Source: Catalinimonas alkaloidigena | Lineage (GTDB): Bacteria > Bacteroidota > Bacteroidia > Cytophagales > Flexibacteraceae | NCBI RefSeq assembly: GCF_900100765.1 | Contig: NZ_FNFO01000012.1 | Span: 62,001 to 126,000 of the forward strand | Direction of reading: 5' to 3' | Length of the DNA stretch: 64,000 bases | Shown here: piece after piece, positions 25,848 through 33,896 of the stretch | Layout of the letters: every line of letters begins with the position of its first letter | Numbering within the stretch: the first letter of the stretch is position 1 | Position numbers and translations under genes: made by a program | Notes under the pieces: model-generated | The model's input: the letters and a program-made list of their open reading frames with translations, nothing else | The model's database searches: none | Told to the model about the DNA's origin: nothing

Positions 25848-26426
25848 ATGGACACGACTGATATTTTTGAGCGCCTTCAGGCGGGCGTTCCCATTCCGAT
25901 GGACGATCCGCAGTACACGCGGATTGGAGAGGCCGTTGCCCGAACGATGGCCCTGTCGGCGGCCCTCAATGCCTCTACCAACGTTGAACAGATCCGGAAG
26001 CGTTTGAGCGAGTTGATCGGCACGCCAGTAGACGACAGTACCACCCTGTTTGTGCCCTTTCACACCAACTTCGGGCGCTTTATTCAGCTGGGGCGGAACG
26101 TGTTCATCAACCACGGCTGCTCTTTCCTGGACCTGGGCGGCATCACCATCGAAGACGAGGTGATGATCGGCCCCCGGGTTAACCTCACCTCGGAGAACCA
26201 TCCGGTGGACCCCACGAACCGGAAAGTGCTGGTGCCTCAGCGCGTGGTCATCAAGCGAAATGTCTGGATCGGGGCGGGCGCGACCATTCTGCCCGGCGTC
26301 ACGGTCGGCGAAAATGCGGTTGTGGCGGCGGGTGCGGTCGTTACAAAAGATGTCCCTGCCAATACGGTCGTGGGGGGCGTACCGGCTCGGGTACTCAAAC
26401 ACCTCACGGAGCAATCTGCCTCATGA
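25848..26426 (+). CDS. Sugar O-acetyltransferase (left-handed beta-helix, maa/nodL type)
   Basis: A 192-residue protein with an N-terminal maltose-acetyltransferase-like helical segment and hexapeptide repeats from about residue 75 (FIQLGRNVFINHGCSFLDLG, ITIEDEVMIGPRVNL). The active-site histidine appears in TSENHPVDP, and the C-terminal coils read NVWIGAGATILPGVTVGENA. It would transfer acetyl from acetyl-CoA to a sugar or similar hydroxyl. Its stop overlaps the next gene's ATG by 4 bp (ATGA), so the two are coupled. Confidence 0.92.
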   Translation: MDTTDIFERLQAGVPIPMDDPQYTRIGEAVARTMALSAALNASTNVEQIRKRLSELIGTPVDDSTTLFVPFHTNFGRFIQLGRNVFINHGCSFLDLGGITIEDEVMIGPRVNLTSENHPVDPTNRKVLVPQRVVIKRNVWIGAGATILPGVTVGENAVVAAGAVVTKDVPANTVVGGVPARVLKHLTEQSAS

Positions 26427-26878
26427 AAGCCCTCCTGATCCTCTTTGTCAGCTTGTTCGGCGTCCCCTTGGGGGACTGTACGGACTACGACGGGACGGAT
26501 GCTATACACCAAACGCCCCCTACGGACACCATGAAGCTGAAAATAACGGTAGGCAAGGTTGTGTTTACGGCCACGCTCTACGACAACGCCACGACTGCGA
26601 CCCTCAAAGCGCGCTTGCCGCTGCATCTCACGATGCGCGAACTGAACCATAACGAAAAGTACGGTACTCTCCCCGCTCCCCTGCCGACCGACGCCGCGCA
26701 TCCCGGTACGATTCAAGCGGGCGACCTAATGCTGTACGGCGATGATACAGTCGTGCTGTTTTACCAAACCTTTTCCACATCGTATCGCTACACGCGGCTC
26801 GGGAAGCTTGACGACGTAACGGGACTGACCGACGCCCTGGGTTCGGGAGACGTACCGGTTACGCTGGCATTGGAGTAA
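26423..26878 (+). CDS. Secreted cyclophilin-like fold protein
   Basis: A 151-residue protein with a short hydrophobic leader (MKALLILFVSLFGVPLG), an approximately 20-residue spacer and a C-terminal cyclophilin-like domain. The pattern is MKLKITVGKVVFTATLYDN, LPLHLTMRELNHNEKYG, GDLMLYGDDTVVLFYQTF and YRYTRLGKLDD. This domain family has a cyclophilin beta-barrel but lacks proven prolyl isomerase activity. In Bacteroidota it is often next to AraC, cupin and reductase genes, as here. The spacer Cys does not fit a lipobox well. Confidence 0.85.
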   Translation: MKALLILFVSLFGVPLGDCTDYDGTDAIHQTPPTDTMKLKITVGKVVFTATLYDNATTATLKARLPLHLTMRELNHNEKYGTLPAPLPTDAAHPGTIQAGDLMLYGDDTVVLFYQTFSTSYRYTRLGKLDDVTGLTDALGSGDVPVTLALE

Positions 26879-26974
26879 TGACAGAGGCCCGCTCATGCCC
26901 CCGCAAAAATCAGCGGGTCGGTCAAGCCCCCTGTAACGTAGAAAAAACCAGTTTACACATACATCAGCCGGATT

Positions 26975-27463
26975 ATGAATCAAAAATGCAGTACCCCCGC
27001 CCTTCTTGCTTCTCTCACGCTCTTGTTTCTAGCGCCCCTCGGGTGCACATCTCCGGCGGGCGACACGCAGCCGGAAGCCATTTTCCCCAAAGGGGAGCAA
27101 GGACCTACGCAGAACTTCACCGGCAAAGCCTGGAACTACGGACTGGTGCCGAACGATTCCACCTACAACACTGTCGTAGGGAACGTCTACTTCGAACCCG
27201 GTGCGCGGAGCAACTGGCACACCCACCCGGGCGGGCAAATCCTGATCATCACCGATGGGGTGGGCTATCACCAGATCGAAGGTCAGCCGCGAGAAACGCT
27301 CCGCAAGGGCGATGTCGCGCAATGCCCGCCGAATACGAGGCACTGGCACGGCGCGAGTCCGGACACCGGCATGCAGCAACTTTACATCGTTACGAATACC
27401 GATAAAGGTATCGTCGACTGGATGGAGCCCGTTACGGACGAGGTGTACGCTGCCGCGGAGTAA
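26975..27463 (+). CDS. Cupin-domain lipoprotein
   Basis: A 162-residue protein with a lipoprotein signal (FLAPLGC, Cys24). One cupin barrel shows metal-ligand motifs WHTHPGGQILIITDG and PPNTRHWHGASP. It is clearly related to the cytosolic cupin at 30017-30412, sharing the same motif order and the C-terminal VDWMEPV-like segment, so this is the exported member of a duplicated pair. Relatives are annotated as (R)-mandelonitrile-lyase-like or carboxymuconolactone-associated cupins. The substrate is unknown. Confidence 0.9.
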   Translation: MNQKCSTPALLASLTLLFLAPLGCTSPAGDTQPEAIFPKGEQGPTQNFTGKAWNYGLVPNDSTYNTVVGNVYFEPGARSNWHTHPGGQILIITDGVGYHQIEGQPRETLRKGDVAQCPPNTRHWHGASPDTGMQQLYIVTNTDKGIVDWMEPVTDEVYAAAE

Positions 27464-27493
27464 GCGCATAAGGGGTGCGTTTACCACTTTTTA
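27460..27493 (+). terminator. Intrinsic terminator after cupin lipoprotein
   Basis: GTAAGCGCA (27460-27468) pairs, with one G-T, to TGCGTTTAC (27476-27484) around a 7-nt loop and is followed by CACTTTTTAC. The left arm includes the stop codon of the cupin gene. It would separate the first part of the cluster from the dehydrogenase operon. Confidence 0.6.
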
Positions 27494-27869
27494 CTTGGTT
27501 TGAATTTCATACATTTTGGTTTGAATCTTAGTACTTCATTCCGGATGGATTCAGGCACTTTTGCGAATTAATTCACCGAAACGGCAAAGAAAGCTAATTT
27601 TTTCATAGGCTAAGTCCCAGTTGTTCTATTTGATTTTCTTACGCTACCTGTAAGGAAATCGGAATAAGCAATCCGGGGCGACTTACCGGTTCGGTGGCTC
27701 CATCCGGCACCGACAGGCGCTTTTTGCAGACGACCACTTCCCCGCTCTGAAGCGACAACAGCCTCGGCTCTCGGGGCATACCTCCGGGGAGAAGGGCCAA
27801 TGCGGCTGAGCCGCTTTCGAAAGCCGGACCGGGGCACACAACGCATACGTAACACGAACGCCATAGATC
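27494..27869. other. Intergenic region with possible degraded minus-strand fragment
   Basis: The left part (to about 27650) is AT-rich and holds repeated GGTTTGAAT-like words, which could include a promoter for the dehydrogenase. The right part is GC-rich like coding DNA and has a 66-codon minus-strand frame (27639-27839) with no recognisable domain. It could be a gene remnant; I do not call a gene. Confidence 0.45.
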
Positions 27870-29057
27870 ATGGAAGCATCCAGCCTGAATTCATCCAGAA
27901 GGCAATTCCTGCAACAATCGGCCCTCGTCGGGACAGGGATCCTTCTGACGCCCACGCTACCCCTTTTTGCACACCATCCGAACGCAAAACCAATGAGTAA
28001 GAACATAAAAACCAGAGGCTACGCTGCCCTGGACGAATCCGGAACCTTGAGTCCCTGGGAATTTGAGCGCAGACCCGTCGGCGACGACGACATTTTGATC
28101 GACATCAAATACGCAAGCATTTGCCACTCCGACATCCACCAGGAGAAAGGCCATTGGGGACCACAGCAGTATCCTCAGGTGCCGGGACACGAGATCGTGG
28201 GCATCGTGTCGGCCGTGGGCAAAAACGTCACCAAGTTCAAGGTGGGCGACCGCGCCGGGGTCGGCTGCATGGTCGACAGTTGCATGGAATGCGAAAGCTG
28301 TACCCACGGCGAGGAGCATTATTGCGACCGTGGTGAAACCAAATTTACCTACGGGTTTCCTGCAGAAGCTGAACCTACCGGCATCACGCAGGGCGGCTAT
28401 GCCAACAAACTGGTGGTACGCGACCATTTCGCGGTCCACATTCCGGAACACATCAGCTTCGCAGAAGCCGCGCCGTTGCTGTGCGCAGGCATCACGACCT
28501 ACTCGCCCCTGATGAAAGCGCACTTCCAGGTAGGTGACAAAGTGGGCGTGGTGGGCATCGGCGGACTAGGCCACCTGGCCGTTAAACTTGCCGTGTCGAA
28601 AGGCGCGGAGGTCTATGCGTTTACGACCTCGCCAGACAAGGTAGACGACATCAAATCGTTCGGCGCGAAAGAGGTCATCGTGGTGGATGAGTCGTTCAAA
28701 AGCCTGCAACCGTATGGCAAAACGCTCGACTACCTGATCTGTACCATTCCGTATCAGTTCAACGTAGCACCCTATGTGGCGTGCGTCAAACCGTTCGGTC
28801 ATTTCACGTTCGTGGGCATGCCCAATGCGTCCGAAATTACTCTGAACAATTTAGCCCTGGCGGCAAGCCGGGTTCACTTCAATTCGTCGCTGATCGGCGG
28901 CATTCCCGAAACGCAGGAAGTGGTGCACTACTGCGCCGACAACGGCATCCGGCCGGAGATTCAAGTGATCAAGGCCGCAGACATCAACGACGCATGGGCG
29001 AAGGTGGTGAACAAAGAAGCCCGGTATCGGTACGTAATTGATGCGGCCACTTTTTAG
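27870..29057 (+). CDS. Zinc-dependent NAD(P)H alcohol dehydrogenase (YahK/CAD type) with Tat leader
   Basis: A 395-residue protein. Residues 1-38 are a twin-arginine leader (SRRQFLQQSALVGTGILL), and a conventional cytosolic enzyme begins at Met42 (ATG 27993, MSKNIKTRGYAAL). Catalytic zinc ligands are in ICHSDIH and GHEIVG, the structural zinc cysteines in CMECESCTHGEEHYC, and the Rossmann loop in VGVVGIGGLGHLAVKLA. The core enzyme reduces aldehydes with NADPH. The leader is odd because the cofactor is scarce outside the cytoplasm. Two products, exported and cytosolic, from the two starts are possible. The aldo/keto reductase follows after 24 bp, as one operon. Confidence 0.92.
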   Translation: MEASSLNSSRRQFLQQSALVGTGILLTPTLPLFAHHPNAKPMSKNIKTRGYAALDESGTLSPWEFERRPVGDDDILIDIKYASICHSDIHQEKGHWGPQQYPQVPGHEIVGIVSAVGKNVTKFKVGDRAGVGCMVDSCMECESCTHGEEHYCDRGETKFTYGFPAEAEPTGITQGGYANKLVVRDHFAVHIPEHISFAEAAPLLCAGITTYSPLMKAHFQVGDKVGVVGIGGLGHLAVKLAVSKGAEVYAFTTSPDKVDDIKSFGAKEVIVVDESFKSLQPYGKTLDYLICTIPYQFNVAPYVACVKPFGHFTFVGMPNASEITLNNLALAASRVHFNSSLIGGIPETQEVVHYCADNGIRPEIQVIKAADINDAWAKVVNKEARYRYVIDAATF

Positions 29058-29081
29058 TCAACTAAAAAAACAATTTCAATC

Positions 29082-29939
29082 ATGACATTACAAGAGAACT
29101 ATACGCTCTCCAACGGCGTGGAAATTCCCAAACTAGGTCTGGGGACCTGGTTGATCGATAACGAGGCGGTGGTAGAGGCGGTAAAAGGGGCCATTGCCCT
29201 GGGGTATCGGCACATCGACACCGCACAGGCGTATCAGAACGAAAGCGGCGTGGGCAAAGCCCTCCGCGCCAGTGGGGTGAAACGAGACGCGTTGTTCGTA
29301 ACCACCAAGCTGGCCGCCGAAATAAAATCCTACAAAGAAGCCGTGGCGGCCATCGATGAATCCCTCCAAAAACTGGGACTCGACTACATTGACCTGATGA
29401 TCATCCACAGCCCGAAACCGTGGAAAGAGTTCCAGGGCAGCGATCCGTACTTCGAAGGTAACCGGGAGGCGTGGCGAGCACTAGAAGAAGCCTACCAGGC
29501 CGGAAAGTTGCGGGCCATCGGGCTTTCCAACTTTGAAATTGCGGACGTCGACAACATCCTGTCGTCCTGCACCATCCAACCCATGGTCAATCAGGTGTTG
29601 GCGCACATCAGCAACACCCCGCACGAACTGATTCAACACTGCCAGGACAACGGCATGCTGGTGGAAGCCTACTCGCCCATCGGGCACGGGGAATTACTGA
29701 AAAACGAAGCGGTAAAAGAAATCGCCAAAAAATACGGTGTTTCGGTACCTCAACTGGGCATTCGGTATGACCTGCAGCTGGGACTTCTGCCCCTGCCTAA
29801 GACGGCCAATCCGGACCACATGCGGTCCAACGCCGAGGTCGATTTTGTCATCTCCGAAGAGGACATGCATACCCTGATCAACCTGGAACCCATCAAAGAC
29901 TACGGCGAGGCCAGCAAATTCCCGGTCTACGCCAAATAA
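29082..29939 (+). CDS. Aldo/keto reductase (2,5-diketo-D-gluconate reductase-like)
   Basis: A 285-residue AKR barrel. Asp and Tyr are in HIDTAQAYQNESGVG, Lys in LFVTTKLA, His in LMIIHSPKPWKEF, and NADPH-binding elements are AYSPIGHGELL and LPLPKTANPDHMRSN. It lies 24 bp after the alcohol dehydrogenase and should be co-transcribed. Together they would detoxify reactive aldehydes, a role inferred from context. It differs from the AKR at 12148 in subfamily and has no leader. Confidence 0.94.
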   Translation: MTLQENYTLSNGVEIPKLGLGTWLIDNEAVVEAVKGAIALGYRHIDTAQAYQNESGVGKALRASGVKRDALFVTTKLAAEIKSYKEAVAAIDESLQKLGLDYIDLMIIHSPKPWKEFQGSDPYFEGNREAWRALEEAYQAGKLRAIGLSNFEIADVDNILSSCTIQPMVNQVLAHISNTPHELIQHCQDNGMLVEAYSPIGHGELLKNEAVKEIAKKYGVSVPQLGIRYDLQLGLLPLPKTANPDHMRSNAEVDFVISEEDMHTLINLEPIKDYGEASKFPVYAK

Positions 29940-29947
29940 ATAAGAGT

Positions 29948-29990
29948 GGCCTCGATCAGGGAAGCTTACGTTTCTGGTTGAGGCCGCTTA
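29948..29990 (+). other. Hairpin between aldo/keto reductase and cupin genes
   Basis: GGCCTCGATCAG (29948-29959) pairs, with two G-T pairs, to CTGGTTGAGGCC (29974-29985) around a 14-nt loop. Only a weak T-rich tail follows. It may partly terminate or punctuate the transcript before the cupin. Confidence 0.5.
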
Positions 29991-30016
29991 TCTGAAACTT
30001 TCAACTTTTTACCATC

Positions 30017-30412
30017 ATGGAAATTATCCGAAACGGAGCACAGCCCTCGGTCAAAGGACCGGACGACTGGTTTACGGGTGCAGTGCGCATCGATCCTCTA
30101 TTCTCCAAAAAAGAAGCCACCAAAGCTGCCGGTGCGCTGGTCACGTTTGAGCCGGGCGCCCGCACCGCCTGGCATACCCATCCGGCCGGACAGACGCTGA
30201 TCGTGCAGTCGGGACTGGGGTGGGTACAGCGCGAAGGCGGTCCCATCGAAGAGATTCGTCCAGGCGACGTGGTCTGGTTTGCACCGGATGAAAAACACTG
30301 GCACGGCGCCTCCCCCACTAAAGCCATGAGCCACATCGCCATTCAGGAGGAAGTGGACGGCAAGGTCGTCGACTGGATGGAACAGGTGTCGGAAGCGCAA
30401 TACGCACGCTAA
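30017..30412 (+). CDS. Cytosolic cupin-domain protein
   Basis: A 131-residue single-cupin protein without a leader. Metal-binding motifs are [16 protein letters not shown] and [20 protein letters not shown], and it ends [14 protein letters not shown]. It is a paralogue of the cupin lipoprotein at 26975. Relatives occur with alcohol dehydrogenases and aldo/keto reductases in many Bacteroidota and Proteobacteria. Some bind Mn and have lyase activity, but nothing here fixes the reaction. A strong terminator follows, closing the cluster. Confidence 0.92.
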   Translation: MEIIRNGAQPSVKGPDDWFTGAVRIDPLFSKKEATKAAGALVTFEPGARTAWHTHPAGQTLIVQSGLGWVQREGGPIEEIRPGDVVWFAPDEKHWHGASPTKAMSHIAIQEEVDGKVVDWMEQVSEAQYAR

Positions 30413-30465
30413 ACCGGAACGAACCGGGCGGTGGCCGCGTCGTCCGTCTGTTCAGAACATAGGCA

Positions 30466-30520
30466 TATGCCCCCACGAAAGAGCGCTTCCGTCCGCCTCT
30501 TGTGTGGGGGTATCTTTTTT
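30466..30520 (+). terminator. Strong intrinsic terminator
   Basis: ATGCCCCCACGAAAGAG (30467-30483) and CTCTTGTGTGGGGGTAT (30497-30513) form a long stem with one small internal mismatch, followed by a run of Ts (30515-30520). It ends the cupin operon and shows that the next gene must start downstream of it. Confidence 0.9.
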
Positions 30521-30574
30521 CAGGAAATTCGTCAGCAGAAAGAGTGCCTATTCTATACAAAGACTCGTTACACC

Positions 30575-31627
30575 ATGTGGGGTTCAACCGAAGACAAATG
30601 GCAACGCGTTACTTTTACGTGGAAACGAAAAGTTGTGCTTACGATGAAGCTCTATTGGAAGGATACCAACACTAATGTAGACAGATGGCCTCAATTAGAG
30701 ATTGAGATCAGCGAAGCTACCAAACCAGCAATCCGAGTCATGGCAGGCAGTGGTTTGAAATTTAAAATCCAGCACGATAACATGCCTATTGCCTGGGGCC
30801 GAGTTGCTTCAGATTATTATGGTTGTTGGTACTTACGAAACCAATTTGAATGGAACAAAGTCGAAGCTCCCATAACACCGATAACCTCAAACGATGTAGA
30901 ACGATCGTTAGAACATCAAACCGAACGAGAAAGGCTCACGTATTGGGGAAAGTTTTTTCTAGATGCGTTAAGCAAGTCCAACGCTACCATTTTTTACAAT
31001 GGGACATGGGAATTGTCTGTTGCTCTACATGATGAGAGCCATGTTTCTCCCTTCAGCTCAAAGCATTGGAAAAGATTTAATTCGGAGAAAGTATTTTATC
31101 CGCAAAGACCCCTTTGGATTGATTGGGATTTTAGAAATACCTCCCCACTTTTATCATTAAAAAGTCAACCTTCTGAAGACAACGGAAGAACGAAATGGTG
31201 GAGAAAAAAAGTGAGAGAAGGAACGTGTCCTCCTGTGCTGGCCTGGTTTATCAGCGCATTAGACTCATTTGTAATTATTGATGGGCATTGTAGAATGCAG
31301 GCCTATGAACTGGAGCATATCAAACCCACAGTGTTAGTACTAAACGCCATTCAAAAAGTCAAAATCACTCCTGATCGGGCAACACAAGAGAGTATACTTA
31401 GAGGCTTAGAGAACAGAAAAATTCATCCTTTAAAAAAAGACATATCGGTAGATCTGATGAACAGTTTACTGATTAGCGCATTTGACGACAGGCCCTACAA
31501 TCGGCCGATAACCAGCAGCATAGCAAAAAGAGATTTTGCGAAAGAGTGGCTAGATGAACTACTTCAATTCAAGAACGACTCTGACATAGACCAAGAAGAA
31601 CTGGAAGGCATGATTGCTGGCCAATAG
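30575..31627 (+). CDS. Low-GC protein with ParB/sulfiredoxin-like motif, function unknown
   Basis: The start is uncertain: ATG 30575 gives 350 residues and ATG 30644 (MKLYWKDTNTNVDRWPQLEI) gives 327. Starts further upstream are excluded by the terminator at 30466-30520. The sequence has one recognisable element, SFVIIDGHCRMQAYELEHIK, which matches the DGHHRxxA core of ParB/Srx nuclease-like folds. The N-terminal half is beta-rich and aromatic (WGRVASDYYGCWYLRNQFEW). Base composition is much lower in GC than both neighbours, suggesting recent acquisition. A nucleotide-binding or nucleic-acid role is only a guess. Confidence 0.75.
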   Translation: MWGSTEDKWQRVTFTWKRKVVLTMKLYWKDTNTNVDRWPQLEIEISEATKPAIRVMAGSGLKFKIQHDNMPIAWGRVASDYYGCWYLRNQFEWNKVEAPITPITSNDVERSLEHQTERERLTYWGKFFLDALSKSNATIFYNGTWELSVALHDESHVSPFSSKHWKRFNSEKVFYPQRPLWIDWDFRNTSPLLSLKSQPSEDNGRTKWWRKKVREGTCPPVLAWFISALDSFVIIDGHCRMQAYELEHIKPTVLVLNAIQKVKITPDRATQESILRGLENRKIHPLKKDISVDLMNSLLISAFDDRPYNRPITSSIAKRDFAKEWLDELLQFKNDSDIDQEELEGMIAGQ

Positions 31628-31659
31628 CAAGCGTAACGATTCAACTACAAAATCCAATT

Positions 31660-32427
31660 ATGTCAATCACTACAGAAGCGGAAGTAATCGGGATGCAAAA
31701 GGTAAGCGACGTGGTCGCCTGTACCCTAAAAGAAATGAAGCGCTACGCCCAACCCGGCATGTCCACGAAACAACTTGACGACTACGGGGCCGACCTGTTG
31801 AGGAGCTTCGGCGCAACCTCCGCGCCGTTCCAGACCTACCAATTCCCGGGGTGGACCTGCATCAGTGTCGGCGAAGAGTTTTGCCACGGCATCCCTTCGA
31901 AAAAAAGGATTTTAAGCGAAGGCGACCTCATCAACATCGATGTCTCGGCGGAACTCAATGGATTCTGGTCCGACAACGGCGCTTCCTTCGTTCTCGGAGA
32001 GGACGTCCATCGTCATCAGGCACTGGTCGACTCCTCCATCGCGATTTTGAACAAGGCAATCAGCCACATCAAAGGTGGCGTCCGCATCGCTCACATCGGA
32101 GCGCTGATTGAAACGGAAGCGAAGAAACGCGGTTACCGCGTCATCAAGAACCTTACCGGGCATGGCATCGGCCGGAGTCTTCACGAAGAGCCGAGTGAAA
32201 TTGCCAACTACCCTGACCGCTCGAACCGCCAGCGCTTCAAAAAAAACTCGGTGGTCGCCGTGGAGACGTTCATCTCGACCCGCTCCACATACGCCAGGAC
32301 GCTACGCGACGGCTGGACGATGGTCGGCAACAAGGGTGGATTTATGGCGCAACACGAACATACCCTCATCGTCACCGACGGGGCACCCATCATCCTGACC
32401 GAAATGAACGAAATTCCGAAGCATTAA
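31660..32427 (+). CDS. map: Type I methionine aminopeptidase, accessory copy
   Basis: A 255-residue pita-bread-fold metallopeptidase without the SH3-like N-terminal extension. Metal ligands align as Asp94 (INIDVSAELNG), Asp105 (WSDNGASF), His168 (LTGHGIGRSLHEEP), Glu202 (AVETFIS) and Glu233 (QHEHTLIV), and the outer histidine is in FCHGIPS. It removes the initiator methionine of new proteins. The usual IEP context around the fourth ligand is replaced by VET, as in divergent secondary copies. The location outside any ribosomal operon also points to an accessory enzyme. Confidence 0.9.
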   Translation: MSITTEAEVIGMQKVSDVVACTLKEMKRYAQPGMSTKQLDDYGADLLRSFGATSAPFQTYQFPGWTCISVGEEFCHGIPSKKRILSEGDLINIDVSAELNGFWSDNGASFVLGEDVHRHQALVDSSIAILNKAISHIKGGVRIAHIGALIETEAKKRGYRVIKNLTGHGIGRSLHEEPSEIANYPDRSNRQRFKKNSVVAVETFISTRSTYARTLRDGWTMVGNKGGFMAQHEHTLIVTDGAPIILTEMNEIPKH

Positions 32428-32535
32428 AATTCAGACAAAAAGAGAGCAAAGCAGAAAGGAATCTACAAGACTCAGTCCCTGTTGTCATCAATAGAACCGT
32501 TCCCCGTCACTAAAAAAGCCCAGACGCAAACAGGC

Positions 32536-33117
32536 ATGGATTCTTCCAATGGGTATGAGAAAGTCGCGCGGGCGTTTGTCAACGTCCGTGGAAACGCCAC
32601 CAACCGCATTGGCGTGCCGGAAGTAAAAAGCTGGGCCGCCTCGTTCCCGGCCGGAGCTACGGTACTGGACCTGGGATGCGGTTCCGGCATGCCGATCTCC
32701 AAAACCTTGATCGACCAGAAGTTGACCGTCTACGGCATTGATGCATCGCCTACCCTGGTCGCGCAATTCAGAAAGCACTTTCCCCATCACGAAATCCGCT
32801 GTGAGTCTGTGGAAGCATCCTCGTTTTACGGCTTGATCTTCGACGGGATCGTCGCATGGGGGTTGGTGTTTTTGTTACCTCCAGAGACGCAAGTTGCGCT
32901 GCTTGCAAAAATAGCCCGGCACCTGAAGCCGGGCGGAAAACTCCTGTTCACGTCGCCCTCGCAGCCGGTCGAATGGGTAGATGTGATGACGGGGCGGCCG
33001 TCCGCATCGCTGGGCAGGGAAACGTACCGCGACGTACTGGCACAACACGGCATTCGTGTGGTCGGCGAGTTTGCCGACGAGGGCGAAAACCATTACTACA
33101 GCTGTGAAAAAGCGTAA
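32536..33117 (+). CDS. Class I SAM-dependent methyltransferase
   Basis: A 193-residue protein starting at ATG 32536 (MDSSNGYEKVARAF). A TTG start at 32482 would add 18 residues and is unlikely. Motif I is TVLDLGCGSGMPISKTLI, motif II is VYGIDASPTLVAQF, motif III area DGIVAWGLVFLLPPETQ and post-motif LKPGGKLLFTSP. The C-terminal VVGEFADEGENHYYSCEK resembles small-molecule methyltransferases of the UbiE/TehB type. It lies 109 bp after the methionine aminopeptidase on the same strand. The substrate is unknown. Confidence 0.9.
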   Translation: MDSSNGYEKVARAFVNVRGNATNRIGVPEVKSWAASFPAGATVLDLGCGSGMPISKTLIDQKLTVYGIDASPTLVAQFRKHFPHHEIRCESVEASSFYGLIFDGIVAWGLVFLLPPETQVALLAKIARHLKPGGKLLFTSPSQPVEWVDVMTGRPSASLGRETYRDVLAQHGIRVVGEFADEGENHYYSCEKA

Positions 33118-33276
33118 CTTCCTTTTTGTCTACGCGCCTCAACGGCCGGATTCGCATGGCTAGAGGACTCTCCCCCGATTGACTTTTCAAGCGTCTGCGA
33201 AACGTAGACCTTTATCAACTCTCGTCGGAATGGCTAAAAAATTGTATTTTCAGCGAAAGAATGTACTGGAAAGTTT

Positions 33277-33465
33277 ATGAACAAAGAAGAGGTAAAAACT
33301 GAGATACACAAGATAGTCGATAGGTTACCTGATGAGGTATCGGATGAGGTACTTATCTACCTGAAGGGGGTTCTTGATAAATCTGCTCACCATGTGAAGT
33401 TGACCACGAATCTTGCGAAGATTCTCAACGAAGATCAAGAACTTCTTAAACGACTGGCTCAGTGA
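33277..33465 (+). CDS. Putative antitoxin of a Doc-type toxin-antitoxin pair
   Basis: A 62-residue, acidic, helical protein (VKTEIHKIVDRLPDEV, VLIYLKGVLDKS, IYL-type helix, C-terminal NEDQELLKRLAQ). Its stop overlaps the GTG start of the downstream Doc gene by 4 bp, and the C-terminal segment has the short linear form that Doc antitoxins use to block the toxin cleft. No DNA-binding fold is recognised. The role is inferred from position and size. Confidence 0.75.
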   Translation: MNKEEVKTEIHKIVDRLPDEVSDEVLIYLKGVLDKSAHHVKLTTNLAKILNEDQELLKRLAQ

Positions 33466-33836
33466 TCAGTATCACAGAAGTAATCAGGATTCATGAAGTA
33501 CTAATTGAAAAATTTGGAGGATCGAAAGGGATTCGGGATCGGGCTCTTTTGGAATCAGCGATTCAGCGTCCTTATCAGACGTTTGACCAAAAACTTTTAT
33601 ATCCTTCGGTGGTAGAGCAGGCTGCCGCATTGGCTGAAAGTCTCATCAACAATCATCCGTTTCAAGATGGAAACAAGCGAATAGGGTATACGATTATGAG
33701 ATTACAGTTAATGATGCATGGCCTAGATATCGAAGCCAGCGAGGATGAGAAATACGATTTTGTGATCAACATTGCTTCGGGTAATGCTTCTTTTGATGAG
33801 ATCACGAAGTGGATTAATGACCATTTGAAGAAATAG
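33462..33836 (+). CDS. doc: Doc/Fic-family toxin (death-on-curing)
   Basis: A 124-residue protein starting at GTG 33462 (GTGATCAG), overlapping the antitoxin gene. The Fic/Doc active-site loop HPFQDGNKRIG spans residues 65-75. The helical core includes RALLESAIQRP and VEQAAALAESLI, as in phage P1 Doc. The loop lacks the final arginine of AMP-transferring Fic proteins, fitting Doc, which phosphorylates the elongation factor EF-Tu and stops translation. With the upstream small gene it forms a type II toxin-antitoxin pair. It is lower in GC than its neighbours, as mobile modules often are. Confidence 0.92.
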   Translation: MISITEVIRIHEVLIEKFGGSKGIRDRALLESAIQRPYQTFDQKLLYPSVVEQAAALAESLINNHPFQDGNKRIGYTIMRLQLMMHGLDIEASEDEKYDFVINIASGNASFDEITKWINDHLKK

Positions 33837-33896
33837 GAATAATGCCTTTTGTAAGTTCATAACGCACTAAAATCCGTCACGCCCCAGCACCTCTCC

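Noticed and set aside
30431-30574. An upstream extension of the low-GC ParB-motif gene
   Set aside because: The strong terminator at 30466-30520 lies inside this stretch, so transcription of the gene must begin later.
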